DNA from: Mucilaginibacter psychrotolerans
GTDB taxonomy: Bacteria; Bacteroidota; Bacteroidia; Sphingobacteriales; Sphingobacteriaceae
Assembly (NCBI RefSeq): GCF_004519315.1
Contig: NZ_SOZE01000017.1
Location: 1 to 64,000 of the forward strand
Length of the DNA stretch: 64,000 nt
Direction of reading: 5' to 3'
Part shown: in pieces, positions 38,282 through 47,960 of the stretch
Layout: every line of letters starts with the position of its first letter
Position numbering within the stretch: position 1 is the first letter of the stretch
Translations under genes and position numbers: made by a program
The notes under the pieces: generated by a model
Databases searched by the model: none
Told to the model about the DNA's origin: nothing
The model's input: only the letters and a program-made list of their open reading frames with translations

Positions 38282-39430
38282 TTATAGAATATGCAGTTGC
38301 CTGAAGTTTGTACTGAACGAAAAAGCAACCCTGCCTTCAATATTCTCTTCCTTTACAAAACCCCAAAATCTGGAGTCATTTGAATTATTTCTGTTGTCAC
38401 CCATCATAAAGTAATAACTTTCCTTAAATACATACTCAACCAGTGGTTTACCGTTTAGATAAAACGCGCCCCCTTTATTCAAAACACTTCCATTTTCCGT
38501 TTTGGCAATCAAGTTTCCATACAATATTACTGTTGTTGAATTAATGGGTATGATCATACCTTTTTTTGGAACAATTAGCGGTCCGATGTTATCCAATGTC
38601 CATGGGATACTGGTATGGAAAGGATAGGCTGCCTGATTGTTTATTAAAGCCCAAATAGAATCTATACAATTGTTCCCGTTCAACCTGCCAACATCCTCTT
38701 TACTTGCGGATATTGTTGCTGACACAGATTTATGCGGATTTTCAGAAAAGTCATAATCAATATTTAAACTGTCTGCAAGCCTTTTAAACTCATCTAAATC
38801 GTTGAAGTAAACTCTATAAAGTAATTTTGTGGTCGCAATTGCAGGAAGGGCTTTTCCATTTACCAATACCCGGCCATTTAAGACCCTTAGCGTGTCCCCG
38901 GCTGCGGCAACGCAGCGTTTAATAAGAAAATCGGTATCACGAATATCTTTTTTGAAAACGACTATGTCGCCGGCATTAACTTTAGAATAACCGTTTAGCC
39001 TCCGGTAAGGCCACCAAAGAGAATCACTATGCGCTAAGATTCCTTTATTGTAATAAAAAAAAATGTTTAGCCATGGTATTTCCAAAGGTGTTTTCGGCAT
39101 TTTAGGGCCGTAATTTAATTTACTTACGATAACATTGTCACCGGGGAATAATGTATTCTCCATAGAGCCACTGGGGATCCTGTAAATTTCAAATATGAAT
39201 ACCCTGGTCGTAACCGCCAGGAATATTACAAATAATAATAGCATAGGGAATGACAGATAATGTCGCTTTTTTATAAAGCTGCACGACACAATGAAGAAAA
39301 AAACCAAGGCAGCGATGATAAAAATAACCGCCATCCACGGAACCCCCACCAAAATGAAAAGGGAACAAGTTACACCAATTATAATAAGCTGCTTTTTGTG
39401 ATGACCTATCCACGCCCCTGCCTTCTTCAT
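38282..39430 (-). CDS. signal peptidase I (type S26), cluster-specific
   Basis: This 382-residue protein has N-terminal membrane helices (about 13-50 and 60-78). The catalytic Ser89 is in PSGSMENTLFPGD and the catalytic Lys171 in DFLIKRCVAAAGD, and box E GDNRNNSNDSRFWG is intact. It cuts signal peptides after A-x-A-type sites on the periplasmic side. A housekeeping enzyme would usually lie elsewhere; here it sits in the cluster with two small exported peptides, so it may be dedicated to them. An insert of about 100 residues (about 200-300) is common in Bacteroidota members. It is 1 nt from the preceding gene. Confidence 0.92.
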   Translation of the reverse strand: MKKAGAWIGHHKKQLIIIGVTCSLFILVGVPWMAVIFIIAALVFFFIVSCSFIKKRHYLSFPMLLLFVIFLAVTTRVFIFEIYRIPSGSMENTLFPGDNVIVSKLNYGPKMPKTPLEIPWLNIFFYYNKGILAHSDSLWWPYRRLNGYSKVNAGDIVVFKKDIRDTDFLIKRCVAAAGDTLRVLNGRVLVNGKALPAIATTKLLYRVYFNDLDEFKRLADSLNIDYDFSENPHKSVSATISASKEDVGRLNGNNCIDSIWALINNQAAYPFHTSIPWTLDNIGPLIVPKKGMIIPINSTTVILYGNLIAKTENGSVLNKGGAFYLNGKPLVEYVFKESYYFMMGDNRNNSNDSRFWGFVKEENIEGRVAFSFSTNFRQLHIL

Positions 39431-39431
39431 A

Positions 39432-41261
39432 TTATTTGTAACCAGTTTCTGCTGTTAGCTTTTTCATTTCCCTCAGCATTTGTTTTATAGCGGGAGACTT
39501 GATTCTTATTTCTTTTGTTAAAAGCTCGCGGGCAACAGTAACCGCTTTAGCATTTTGACCGCTTTCGAGGTATAGCTTTACCAGCAGATACTTGGGATAA
39601 AACCGTCCGGGAACCATTAACCACGCTGTGTGATAAGATTGTTCGGCTTTTGCATACTGTTTCATCCCCATATAACTGTCTCCAATAGCAAGCTGCACAA
39701 TGGTTGAATTATTTATTTGTTCCGCCTTATGTAAAACATAGAGCGCTTTTTTGAAATGTTTTGTCATCGATAGTGCTTTGCCGTATTCCGTTAAAAAGGT
39801 ACCGTCCTCACTTAGCGTTGGATACCCTTTTTCGTAACTTTTCAAGGATTCCTCGTATTGCGTGGTTTGATATTTATCGTTAGCGATATACCAATTGTTA
39901 AAACTGGTATATACCTTATTTAAGAAGATCAAAACACCTATACCAAGTATCAAAAAGAAAAAGGATGAGGCGACAACCACATTTTTTTTTACCGAGTAAG
40001 CCACCGGTTTTGCCGGTGAAACTGTTGCTAATAACGCCAGGTAACATACGGCGTTCATCTTTATTGGAAGTATATGTGACGGGTAGGAGAAGAATGAAAA
40101 CACGGTGCAGGAAATAATTCCGGCTACTGCCAAACGCGAAATTTCATTTTTTAAATCGAGTCGTCTAATGAAAAAATAAATGAGCGCAACTAAAAACAAA
40201 ACGCCAATTACCCCGTTTTCAACCAGGAATTGTAAAAATTCGTTAAAGGCATATTCGACGTCTCCCGCTGACAATATTGCACTACGATCGTTTGGGTGAT
40301 ATTTAAAATAATCCGCCTGAAAATCCATATACTGAGATTCAAATTTGTCAAAGCCAACTCCGAGGAACGGGTTTGCGGCGATCTCATTCAATGTGATCTT
40401 CCATACAAATAAGCGCCCCTCGCTTGATGCCTGTTTAAAACTGTAGATCTTAACAATCAACAATACCAAGAACCCCGAAGCTATGAGCATAATTAAGATC
40501 TTGATCCAGGAGCGGGAATATTTTTTGAAAAACCTGTTCCTTTTAAAATGAGGATATGCCAGGAAAATACAAGCGGATGCAATTGCAAGCCATGAAGCTC
40601 TGGATTCGGCAACGGGCAAAATTAAAACCATGCTTACTATCGCACATAAAGCGAGAAAATAAACAGGATTTAAAGTCATTTTCAATCCCCCAAGGTTTGC
40701 GTTAAGTGTGATTGGGTACTTTTTTTTATTGAGAAAGATCCCAAACCCCAATGGAAAACATGACGCGAGATATCCGGCAAATGGGCCGGGATTAAAAAAT
40801 GACCCCGTAACCGGAAATAAATTGTGATGAGATTCTTCAAAACCATACAATTGAAGATTGCCAATAAACCCTTGTATTGTTGCACCAGCGAGAATAGCAA
40901 CGTAAAGAAAAATATAATGATCAACTTTCAAAGATCTCAAGATAACGTATAGCGCGCTCAACGCTAATAACTCATAAAATCTGATGGAAAAATTTTGCTG
41001 CGATGCCAGAACATATCTGTTGATTACTATCCATAGCAAAATCATTAAAAAGCACAGATCAATCTGATTAAAAGTGACCACTAAAGTCCTCAGGCATATC
41101 ACTCCAATATATATCCCGCTCAAAACGACCATACATAAAATGAATCCAAGCGACTTCCCTGTTTCAGTAGGATCTCTTAATTCATCCGCTACCAGTAAAG
41201 GAAGCAGGCAATAAATGGCGATCAAAATGCATAAATTGGCTTTTTGTAAAATAGGTTGCAT
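39432..41261 (-). CDS. O-antigen-ligase-like membrane protein with C-terminal TPRs
   Basis: The 609-residue protein has about ten to twelve hydrophobic helices over the first 440 residues. The Wzy/WaaL signature ESRASWLA sits in a loop near residue 224, with FNPGPFAGYLA and GVGFDKFE further on. The last 150 residues are soluble TPR-like repeats. Such proteins join glycans to a lipid or protein carrier or polymerise them. Its place in this cluster could mean glycosylation of exported products. The gene is 1 nt from the signal peptidase gene. Confidence 0.82.
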   Translation of the reverse strand: MQPILQKANLCILIAIYCLLPLLVADELRDPTETGKSLGFILCMVVLSGIYIGVICLRTLVVTFNQIDLCFLMILLWIVINRYVLASQQNFSIRFYELLALSALYVILRSLKVDHYIFLYVAILAGATIQGFIGNLQLYGFEESHHNLFPVTGSFFNPGPFAGYLASCFPLGFGIFLNKKKYPITLNANLGGLKMTLNPVYFLALCAIVSMVLILPVAESRASWLAIASACIFLAYPHFKRNRFFKKYSRSWIKILIMLIASGFLVLLIVKIYSFKQASSEGRLFVWKITLNEIAANPFLGVGFDKFESQYMDFQADYFKYHPNDRSAILSAGDVEYAFNEFLQFLVENGVIGVLFLVALIYFFIRRLDLKNEISRLAVAGIISCTVFSFFSYPSHILPIKMNAVCYLALLATVSPAKPVAYSVKKNVVVASSFFFLILGIGVLIFLNKVYTSFNNWYIANDKYQTTQYEESLKSYEKGYPTLSEDGTFLTEYGKALSMTKHFKKALYVLHKAEQINNSTIVQLAIGDSYMGMKQYAKAEQSYHTAWLMVPGRFYPKYLLVKLYLESGQNAKAVTVARELLTKEIRIKSPAIKQMLREMKKLTAETGYK

Positions 41262-41289
41262 CCAGATCGATTATCAAAGGTTTGGTTTA

Positions 41290-41643
41290 TTAAATGCTCA
41301 CGCAAAGAAATAGCAACACTGCTGCATTTTGTGCAATCAGGTTTAGCAGACTACTTAAAGTGGTAGTAAAAGGAATTTGTTTATTACCATTCAATTCGAC
41401 AACTTTTTTCTTTTTGTCGATCAGCTTGATATAATTCTTATTGATCACATAAGACTGGTTTATTCGTATAAATACCAATGGATCGAGTTCCTTGAATAAT
41501 TTCGTTAACGATTTGCAAACAATATGCTCTTCATTATTATCCAGATAAATGGTTGTATAGCAATTGTCCGATTTACAGTGCGTAATTTCTGACTGCTCTA
41601 AAAACCGTAACTGGTCTTGTGAGTTTACAATTACCTTTTTCAT
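41290..41643 (-). CDS. stand-alone LytTR DNA-binding regulator
   Basis: This is a 117-residue LytTR domain without a receiver domain: FLEQSEITHCKSDNCYTTIY, CKSLTKLFKELDPLVFIRIN and QSYVINKNYIKLIDKKKKVV match the beta-strand and recognition regions of the family. The C-terminus ends in a hydrophobic stretch (about 100-117) that might be a membrane anchor. It is the first gene of the minus-strand cluster and is divergent from the lipoprotein genes at 42119, so it could control both. Confidence 0.85.
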   Translation of the reverse strand: MKKVIVNSQDQLRFLEQSEITHCKSDNCYTTIYLDNNEEHIVCKSLTKLFKELDPLVFIRINQSYVINKNYIKLIDKKKKVVELNGNKQIPFTTTLSSLLNLIAQNAAVLLFLCVSI

Positions 41644-42118
41644 TTTATTAAAATTTTCGAAACAATAAAATCATCCCTATAGTTGTTAGGCTCCAAACGA
41701 ATGTCTTTTATAAGTGAGATAACTTAAAGCGGGGTCGCTTAACAGCGAATTGAAGACGGTAATGTTTCATGATAGATGGTTTATTACTGGTTATAATATG
41801 GGTTGAATATTCAAAAAAGCGGTTTAGTAAAAAATGGATTAAACATTTTTCAGGATGGACTATTCAATTATATTAATTTAATAATTTCTGAATAAAGAAA
41901 AATCCAATCATGAAGGCTCGAATAAAGAGACTAAAATAATTGTCGTGATTTCGTCCATCTAAATCAGAAAATTATCCATTTGTTTAGTTGTCACGTGAAG
42001 CTATTTTGTGATCATGAAATACTAAATTATTTGATTACGCGCTGAATAAGAATATTTGGCAGCTCTCATCGGAAATTTTTTATTCATCGCCACACGAAAG
42101 CCTAACCAACACCTGAAG
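41644..42118. promoter_or_regulatory. divergent promoter region between the LytTR gene and the lipoprotein operon
   Basis: These 475 bases are A/T-rich and have no coding sequence. They must carry promoters for both directions. Only one candidate pair is visible (41979-42009). I could not identify LytTR binding repeats by eye. Confidence 0.5.
41979..42009 (+). promoter_or_regulatory. candidate Bacteroidota-type promoter of the 42119 gene
   Basis: TTTG (41979-41982) and TATTTTGT (42002-42009) stand exactly 19 bases apart, matching the -33/-7 spacing. The -7 box agrees with TAnnTTTG at four of six fixed positions. The spacer contains the palindrome TCACGTGA. It would give a leader of about 105 bases. 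Confidence 0.3.
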
Positions 42119-44194
42119 ATGAATTTTCTAAAAACGTTTTTCGTTTTACTGATTCTGACTACTATTAGTTGCAAACGCCCTCCGGCTTTAAAAAAAATAC
42201 TGGAGGATTCTATTAAAAATTCAATTACAGACCTTGGGCTTAAAGACGTTTCTTATACCATAGTTTTAGATGGAGATAATTTCTCAGAGACAGGCAACAA
42301 CACCGGGCCTCTCCGCGATTCAATTTTCTACAAGCGCCTGCTTAACGAATATACGGCACCGGTTCTTTTAGATATGCTGATAAGAGATTCAGTTATCAAA
42401 GACAAGGCGTTTATAAGTACGTTTCCCGGAGAAAACCTACCTGCCATTCAATTAACAGCCTCCGAGCTTATCTCGATACCGGCGAACGTAAATAGCAGCA
42501 TTTTAGATAATGTGCCGGCACGCGTCAATACGATCTTATCGGTTATTGGAAAAGGAAATACCCAAAACGGCAGCGCTGCTCTAGTGGCCTTTAATCAAAA
42601 CAAGGTAAATCTTCAACCTTTAAAGGGATATAACGATTTCCTAATCAACTTATTAAAAATTTCCTATTTCTTTGATAAGTATCAGGTTGGGTTAAATGCT
42701 GGTGATACCACCATCCGGAACATTTCGCCAACATGGTATACCAGGGGCCTTCAATCTTTTTATGGATGGCGGCTTTTGAAATTCCAAAAGCACACCATAT
42801 TATGGAACTTCTATTCCACCGGGAATAAAAAAACGCTTTTATTAAAGATGATGGAGAAAAAACTATTTGTGGCCATTTCTTACCAATCTGATCACATCAC
42901 CTCTCCCTATGCCTATCATAACACTGACCTTTTACAGTCGCCACTGGCTCTTGTTTTATTAAACATTTTGACGGTTCCTGAAAATCACCCGGTAATAGAT
43001 CTAAAAATGGGAAAGCCAAATGATCTTTACAAAGTTTTACAAAAAAATCGAAACTCGCCTTTCAATTTTCTGCTCATCAAACAAGTTCTCGCCTACGCCC
43101 GATATTATGATGTTATAAACAACACAAGCCGGGCAAATGAACTTTATGATTTATATAAAAAACTAATCGATAACGGAGATTTTTTTCCCTATAAAAACGC
43201 AGCTTCCCTCGCCAGAATAGATTACGCGACCGATTATTTAAATGCCGAATCATCGTTTGAATTGTCAAAAGATTCTACCTTGAAAATTTTCGCGGCCGGA
43301 CAGGCTTTGAAAATAGCTACTCCGGCCCAAAATGCCTACCAATACGACAATGTGCAGATTTTTCTAAATGCGTTTAAAAAAAATGGATCAAACGAGGTAA
43401 AGACATTTGAATTCAATTATCTGTTCGATAAGCTTGGCTATAGTCCAAACGAAAAAACGGCTGTAAAATGGCTTGATTCTACAGGTGTAAAATACGCTTT
43501 CTCTGACCCGGATATTTATACTTATCTATTAGAGGTCAGTATACCGTGGAGTGAACTAAGCGGATTTAAAAAGGGGGAGATCAAGGCTAATGTACTTGTC
43601 AATGACAGTGACCTGGATGAGGATAAAAGGAAAAGCGTTCTATCCTGGTTTATTCCATCAGGCATCAATTGTTTTGATCCGTCTCAAATGTCTTCGGTGA
43701 AACTAAAACGAAGACCAGGAAATCTTTCGGAAGGTATTCTGAACTGTTTAAAAACTGTCCGGTCCCCGCAAATAGAAGGGCTACCGGATCAACTATGGGA
43801 AAAAGTCCCCTATCATGATATCAATAAGCAATATGTAAATAAATCAAGCGCTTTCGATCATGCTGCCAGTTTTAAGACCCTCTATGATGAAAAAAACATC
43901 TATTTTTTATTTAAGGTAACAGACAACTGTAAAAATCAGACCGGCATTATCACAAAAGATAAATGCTGGATAGAAAATGCCGCCACAAAGGAAATCGTCT
44001 GGAAGATGGGTGGCAGAATTAGCGCCTTTAATCCATCGTTCGATGTCACAGACTCCATTCGCCTGAAAGCCGGTAAGTATACGGTAAAATATATAACTGA
44101 TAAAGGCCATTCAAGCGACGGCTGGTATGGAAAGCCCCCAGTCGCGCCATTCTATGGTATAGGTATTTATTATTGTTTAAACCCCAAACTTTAG
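42119..44194 (+). CDS. lipoprotein with CBM9/DOMON-like domains
   Basis: I chose the ATG at 42119, which begins a lipoprotein signal peptide (TTISC, Cys18); 691 residues result. The last third contains two beta-sandwich segments resembling CBM9-like carbohydrate-binding domains: EVSIPWSELSGFKKGEIKAN and VLVNDSDLDEDKRKSVLSW, then SPQIEGLPDQLWEKVPYHD and FKTLYDEKNIYFLFKVTDN. The first two-thirds are unfamiliar, mostly helical. The gene is 9 nt upstream of the transglutaminase gene and probably in one operon with it. Confidence 0.75.
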   Translation: MNFLKTFFVLLILTTISCKRPPALKKILEDSIKNSITDLGLKDVSYTIVLDGDNFSETGNNTGPLRDSIFYKRLLNEYTAPVLLDMLIRDSVIKDKAFISTFPGENLPAIQLTASELISIPANVNSSILDNVPARVNTILSVIGKGNTQNGSAALVAFNQNKVNLQPLKGYNDFLINLLKISYFFDKYQVGLNAGDTTIRNISPTWYTRGLQSFYGWRLLKFQKHTILWNFYSTGNKKTLLLKMMEKKLFVAISYQSDHITSPYAYHNTDLLQSPLALVLLNILTVPENHPVIDLKMGKPNDLYKVLQKNRNSPFNFLLIKQVLAYARYYDVINNTSRANELYDLYKKLIDNGDFFPYKNAASLARIDYATDYLNAESSFELSKDSTLKIFAAGQALKIATPAQNAYQYDNVQIFLNAFKKNGSNEVKTFEFNYLFDKLGYSPNEKTAVKWLDSTGVKYAFSDPDIYTYLLEVSIPWSELSGFKKGEIKANVLVNDSDLDEDKRKSVLSWFIPSGINCFDPSQMSSVKLKRRPGNLSEGILNCLKTVRSPQIEGLPDQLWEKVPYHDINKQYVNKSSAFDHAASFKTLYDEKNIYFLFKVTDNCKNQTGIITKDKCWIENAATKEIVWKMGGRISAFNPSFDVTDSIRLKAGKYTVKYITDKGHSSDGWYGKPPVAPFYGIGIYYCLNPKL

Positions 44195-44203
44195 CCGAAT
44201 CAG

Positions 44204-46228
44204 ATGAAACGATTGTACTTTGCCGTTTACATTTGTCTTTTATTTTCCTGCAAGGGAAATATTACGGGTTTTAATCCGGGGGCAAATGACGAAAAAGATT
44301 ACACCGAAGTTTATGAACGTTTTGCAAATCCAAGGGATAGTTTAAAATTAAAGGCCGCCGAATTTTTAATCGGAAATCTTTCGGCCCATCAAGCGGATTA
44401 CGGTGAAGGAATTAAAGCCCTCGGTGATATTTTCTCTGTTATCGACACTCTTTATTACAAAAATGATAATATCGAAGAATATATTAAAAACCATATTCTG
44501 GATTCTGTATTAAATAAAAAGCGATTGAGCACCGAAGGGGAGCAAAATATAATTGCTGATAACAGAAAAGTCACACCGGGTTACCTCATTAATAATATCG
44601 AATTTGCCTATAAAGCATGGCAAGATGCCCCGTGGAAAACCCAAGTAAATTTTAAGGATTTTTGCGAATATATCCTCCCGTACAGGATCAGAAATGAACA
44701 GATAGAGCTTTGGCGGCCGCAAATGTACCAAAGTTATTCACTGATTATGCGGAACTCCCCCGACACCAAAGATATAAAATCAGTGTTCACCTTTGTAAAG
44801 GGGAATCTTGAAACTGATTACAAATTATCAGGGTATTTTGGTCAAAATTATCCTTATACGCAAAATTTCAGTGATGCATTAAAAGGCCGGATTGGCGCCT
44901 GTGAAACAATCACCTCCTTTTCCGTAAATATTTTGCGATCGATCGGGCTGCCTGTCGCGTTAGAATATGTTCCGCACTGGGGCAACAATAATAATCGCAA
45001 TCACTATTGGGTTAAATTGATCGATCATGCCAAGAATAACGCCCTTTTCTCAAATGAAAACGGCCCGGTGAGTACCTGGGGCATAGTCGATTTCTCATCA
45101 GATTTCAGCCGCGACCGGCATTATTTCCGTGAAGAAGAAGTACCTGCCGGTATGTATATACAATATATCAAAACCATCCCGAAGGTTTACCGGCATACTT
45201 TTTCAGAAGATCCGCTTTTAAAGGATATCAATGTTAACGTTTCCGGGGAATTCATCAGTCCGACATTCAACACTGCAACGTTAAAAGATGTAACAGATGA
45301 ATACATGAACTCATCAGTCAGGATGGTGGACATTCCCGAAAAATTCCGGAGTTATGAAGTTGCTTATTTGTGCGTCTTTGACACCGATGGGTGGCAGCCC
45401 GTAGCAATAAGTAAAATTGACGGTGATAAAGCTATTTTTGATAAAGTCGGGAACTATGTGATGTACTTGCCTGCCGTCTATAAAAACGGGATTGTTATTC
45501 CGACCGGCTCTCCTTTTTATCTCGATTCGCTAAATATTATTCACGAATTAAAAAAAGCGCCTGGCGGGCCTGACAATATGCATTTACTTCGCAAAGCACC
45601 ACTATATTCTTATACCGCCTACCATACCGAGGCGTTAAAAGGCGGGAGGTTCGAAGGTTCAGCTACCGCAGATTTTAAAAACCCAACACTTCTTTATCAG
45701 ATAGAAAATTTCCCGTTTTATATGAACGAGATCAAAATCGCACCTAATCAAAAATTCAGGTACCTGCGCTACGTTGCGCCGCCGGGAAATCAGTTTGAAG
45801 CTGATAATATCGCTGAAGTCCAGTTTTTCGGGATAAATGGCAAAAAGCCTCTTACAGGTTCTTATATCGGTACTGAAGGTAGCTGGGATCGTGGAATCGA
45901 TAAAGCATTCGACAATAATATGGACACCTACTACGAAAACGCTCATTTCAGTAATGGTTGGATCGGTCTAGACCTGGGTAAAGCACAACAGCTGTCTATG
46001 ATCCGTTTTTGTCCGAGGAACGACACTAACTGCATTATAATTGGAAGCGATTATGAACTTTTTTACTGGGACAATTCGTGGATATCGTTAGGTACTCAAA
46101 CAGCAAAAGGCTATTTTTTAGATTTTCAGAATGCCCCGAAAAATGCCCTTTACTGGCTTAGGTGTAAAACTGGTGGAAAAGAAGAAAGGATCTTTACGAT
46201 GAAAGGTAAAAATCAGCTTTGGTGGTAG
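44204..46228 (+). CDS. transglutaminase-like lipoprotein with discoidin-type C-terminus
   Basis: This 674-residue protein has lipidated Cys16. A transglutaminase-like catalytic domain (about 180-330) has Cys233 in IGACETIT, His267 in RNHYWVKL and Asp296 in GIVDFSSD, the complete Cys-His-Asp triad. The C-terminal domain (about 540-674), with WDRGIDKAFDNNMDTYYEN and GWIGLDLGKAQQLSMIRF, matches the F5/8 type C (discoidin) carbohydrate-binding fold. It should be a surface-exposed or periplasmic peptidase or cross-linking enzyme. It could process peptides made by the divergent cluster, which is inference. Confidence 0.87.
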   Translation: MKRLYFAVYICLLFSCKGNITGFNPGANDEKDYTEVYERFANPRDSLKLKAAEFLIGNLSAHQADYGEGIKALGDIFSVIDTLYYKNDNIEEYIKNHILDSVLNKKRLSTEGEQNIIADNRKVTPGYLINNIEFAYKAWQDAPWKTQVNFKDFCEYILPYRIRNEQIELWRPQMYQSYSLIMRNSPDTKDIKSVFTFVKGNLETDYKLSGYFGQNYPYTQNFSDALKGRIGACETITSFSVNILRSIGLPVALEYVPHWGNNNNRNHYWVKLIDHAKNNALFSNENGPVSTWGIVDFSSDFSRDRHYFREEEVPAGMYIQYIKTIPKVYRHTFSEDPLLKDINVNVSGEFISPTFNTATLKDVTDEYMNSSVRMVDIPEKFRSYEVAYLCVFDTDGWQPVAISKIDGDKAIFDKVGNYVMYLPAVYKNGIVIPTGSPFYLDSLNIIHELKKAPGGPDNMHLLRKAPLYSYTAYHTEALKGGRFEGSATADFKNPTLLYQIENFPFYMNEIKIAPNQKFRYLRYVAPPGNQFEADNIAEVQFFGINGKKPLTGSYIGTEGSWDRGIDKAFDNNMDTYYENAHFSNGWIGLDLGKAQQLSMIRFCPRNDTNCIIIGSDYELFYWDNSWISLGTQTAKGYFLDFQNAPKNALYWLRCKTGGKEERIFTMKGKNQLWW

Positions 46229-46257
46229 CTTATTCATTTGTAAAAATATAACATCAT

Positions 46258-47364
46258 ATGGGACGACTTAGATTGTTACTTGCGCTTTCCGTAATTGCTT
46301 CACATGTTGGACCGATACTTGGGTTTGAGCTTATAGGTGGCTCTTTAGCTGTACAATCATTTTTCATTATATCAGGGTTTTATATGTCTTTGATTTTGAA
46401 TGAAAAGTATATAGGCCCCAACAGTTCATTCAAGCTCTTCATCACCAACCGCCTGCTCAGGTTATATCCGGTTTATTTGGTGGTCCTCGTCTTAACTCTG
46501 GTGGTAGTCGTCATAATTGGCCATAACTCTTCCGATTCCTCATATCCTATACTTGATGAATATGCATATGCGGGGCCCGACAAGCTGTCTTCCATTTTCC
46601 TGGTATTTACAAATATTTTTATTTGGGGGCAGGACTTGGTCATGTTTTTAGGAATAAATTCTGATACCGGAAAGCTTTTTTTTACAGATAACTTCTGGAA
46701 CACATCGCCAAAACTTTATAATTTTTTGTTTATACCGCAGGGATGGTCACTAGCGTTGGAAATGACATTTTATCTTATAGCACCATTTCTATTACGAAAG
46801 AGAGTAAGATTTGTCTGCATTATAATATTATTATCGCTTGCTGTCCGGATAATCATTTATTATTTATTGGCTTTACGAAATGACCCTTGGACGTATCGTT
46901 TTTTCCCGTCCGAGCTCACTTTTTTTCTTTTTGGCTGTATCTCTTATCGCATTTATCAAACTTTAAATACCATGAAGATCCCGAAAATCGCAGGCTTGCT
47001 TACTTTAGCAACTGTCATCGGGTTAACTATGATATATCCCATATTGCCACAATCTTCCTTACAGATTTTTCACTTTCATTTAAAAGATATCTTATACATA
47101 GGTTGTATCATTTTTAGCACCCCTGTTTTGTTTATAATTTCAAAAAAAAATAAGTTTGATTTTAAAATTGGGGAGTTGTCCTACCCCGTATACATAGTTC
47201 ATTTACTAATTGCTAAAATTTGCGGTGCTCTGGCGGTAGGCATATTTAACAACCCGTTTTCAATCATAGTTTTATCCATTATAGCGGCTTACCTGTTAAA
47301 CAAAGCGGTTGTTGAGCCGATCGATAGATTACGGCAAAAGAGATTAACGAAAACATGTAATTGA
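46258..47364 (+). CDS. membrane-bound acyltransferase family 3 protein
   Basis: The 368-residue protein has about ten transmembrane helices and the family start RLLLALSVIASHVGPILG, with the conserved His in SHVGP, then FFIISGFYMSLILNEKY and LFITNRLLRLYP. Such enzymes O-acylate glycans or other surface molecules using acyl-CoA. It is closely similar to a broken copy at 58804-59901, which suggests duplication or replacement. It is 29 nt after the transglutaminase gene. Confidence 0.88.
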   Translation: MGRLRLLLALSVIASHVGPILGFELIGGSLAVQSFFIISGFYMSLILNEKYIGPNSSFKLFITNRLLRLYPVYLVVLVLTLVVVVIIGHNSSDSSYPILDEYAYAGPDKLSSIFLVFTNIFIWGQDLVMFLGINSDTGKLFFTDNFWNTSPKLYNFLFIPQGWSLALEMTFYLIAPFLLRKRVRFVCIIILLSLAVRIIIYYLLALRNDPWTYRFFPSELTFFLFGCISYRIYQTLNTMKIPKIAGLLTLATVIGLTMIYPILPQSSLQIFHFHLKDILYIGCIIFSTPVLFIISKKNKFDFKIGELSYPVYIVHLLIAKICGALAVGIFNNPFSIIVLSIIAAYLLNKAVVEPIDRLRQKRLTKTCN

Positions 47365-47615
47365 CAAATCGTTTTCTCCACAACATTGGCAAGCACTGTT
47401 AAAGCAAGTTATGTTTTGGTTATACCAAAACGACTTGCCTTCGGGTTCGCTATGCTCATGATTGCTACCTCACTTCGTTCCGCAGACACATAAAACAATG
47501 GGGAAGTATGGGCAAATTTTATTCGCAACATATTAATGTTTCTGTACTACCGAAATGCTTGTCATAAATCCATTTTTCTAACCCGCAGTTTTGCTTACGA
47601 ATCAAAACGAGCAAA
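47365..47615 (+). other. candidate oriT and left part of a mobilizable element
   Basis: No gene is seen here. A strong interrupted hairpin lies at 47404-47438, with arms GCAAGT/ACTTGC and GTTTTGGT/ACCAAAAC around a 3-nt loop, just upstream of the mobC-relaxase genes, where transfer origins usually lie. No T run follows, so it is not a typical terminator for the acyltransferase gene. The direct repeat at 47544-47564 lies closer to mobC. Confidence 0.4.
47544..47564. repeat. direct repeat, copy 1 (upstream of mobC)
   Basis: The core TACCGAAATGCTTGTCA (47548-47564) occurs again at 53347-53363. Including four more bases, 20 of 21 positions agree. It lies 51 bases before the mobC start. Confidence 0.75.
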
Positions 47616-47960
47616 ATGGCCCGGCCAAAAAAAGAGAAAGAACAGAAGCTATCAAAAGTGCTGGTGGTTCGCCTGACGGAAGGCGAATTGAAGCAACTGG
47701 AACAATTCAGCATCATGTGCAGCCAGCATATTTCGGTGTTGGTCAGGAAGCGTCTTTTCTCGGGCAACTACCCTAAAGCCTTGCCTCCGAAAATTACGGT
47801 TCAGTTATACGCTGAACTCAACCGCATCGGCGTCAACCTCAACCAACTGACCAGGCAGGTAAACTCCGGCAAACTGGCGGTAGGATTGATACAGGTACTA
47901 AATGCGCTGTTTGCCCAGCAGCAAACGATCATTCAACATTTATTAGATGATCGCGATTGA
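47616..47960 (+). CDS. mobC: MobC-like relaxosome accessory protein
   Basis: The 114-residue basic protein begins with ARPKKEKEQKLSKVLVVRLTEG, a ribbon-helix-helix DNA-binding arrangement, and carries the MobC helical part KITVQLYAELNRIGVNLNQL and QVNSGKLAVGLIQVLNAL. MobC helps the relaxase open oriT DNA. Its end overlaps the relaxase gene by 14 nt. Confidence 0.85.
   Translation: MARPKKEKEQKLSKVLVVRLTEGELKQLEQFSIMCSQHISVLVRKRLFSGNYPKALPPKITVQLYAELNRIGVNLNQLTRQVNSGKLAVGLIQVLNALFAQQQTIIQHLLDDRD

Noticed and set aside
47365..47615. A copy of the tRNA-fMet 3' end as the left attachment site
   Set aside because: I looked for GGTAGCGGG-type sequence and its terminator near the left side of the element and found none, so the left boundary remains open.
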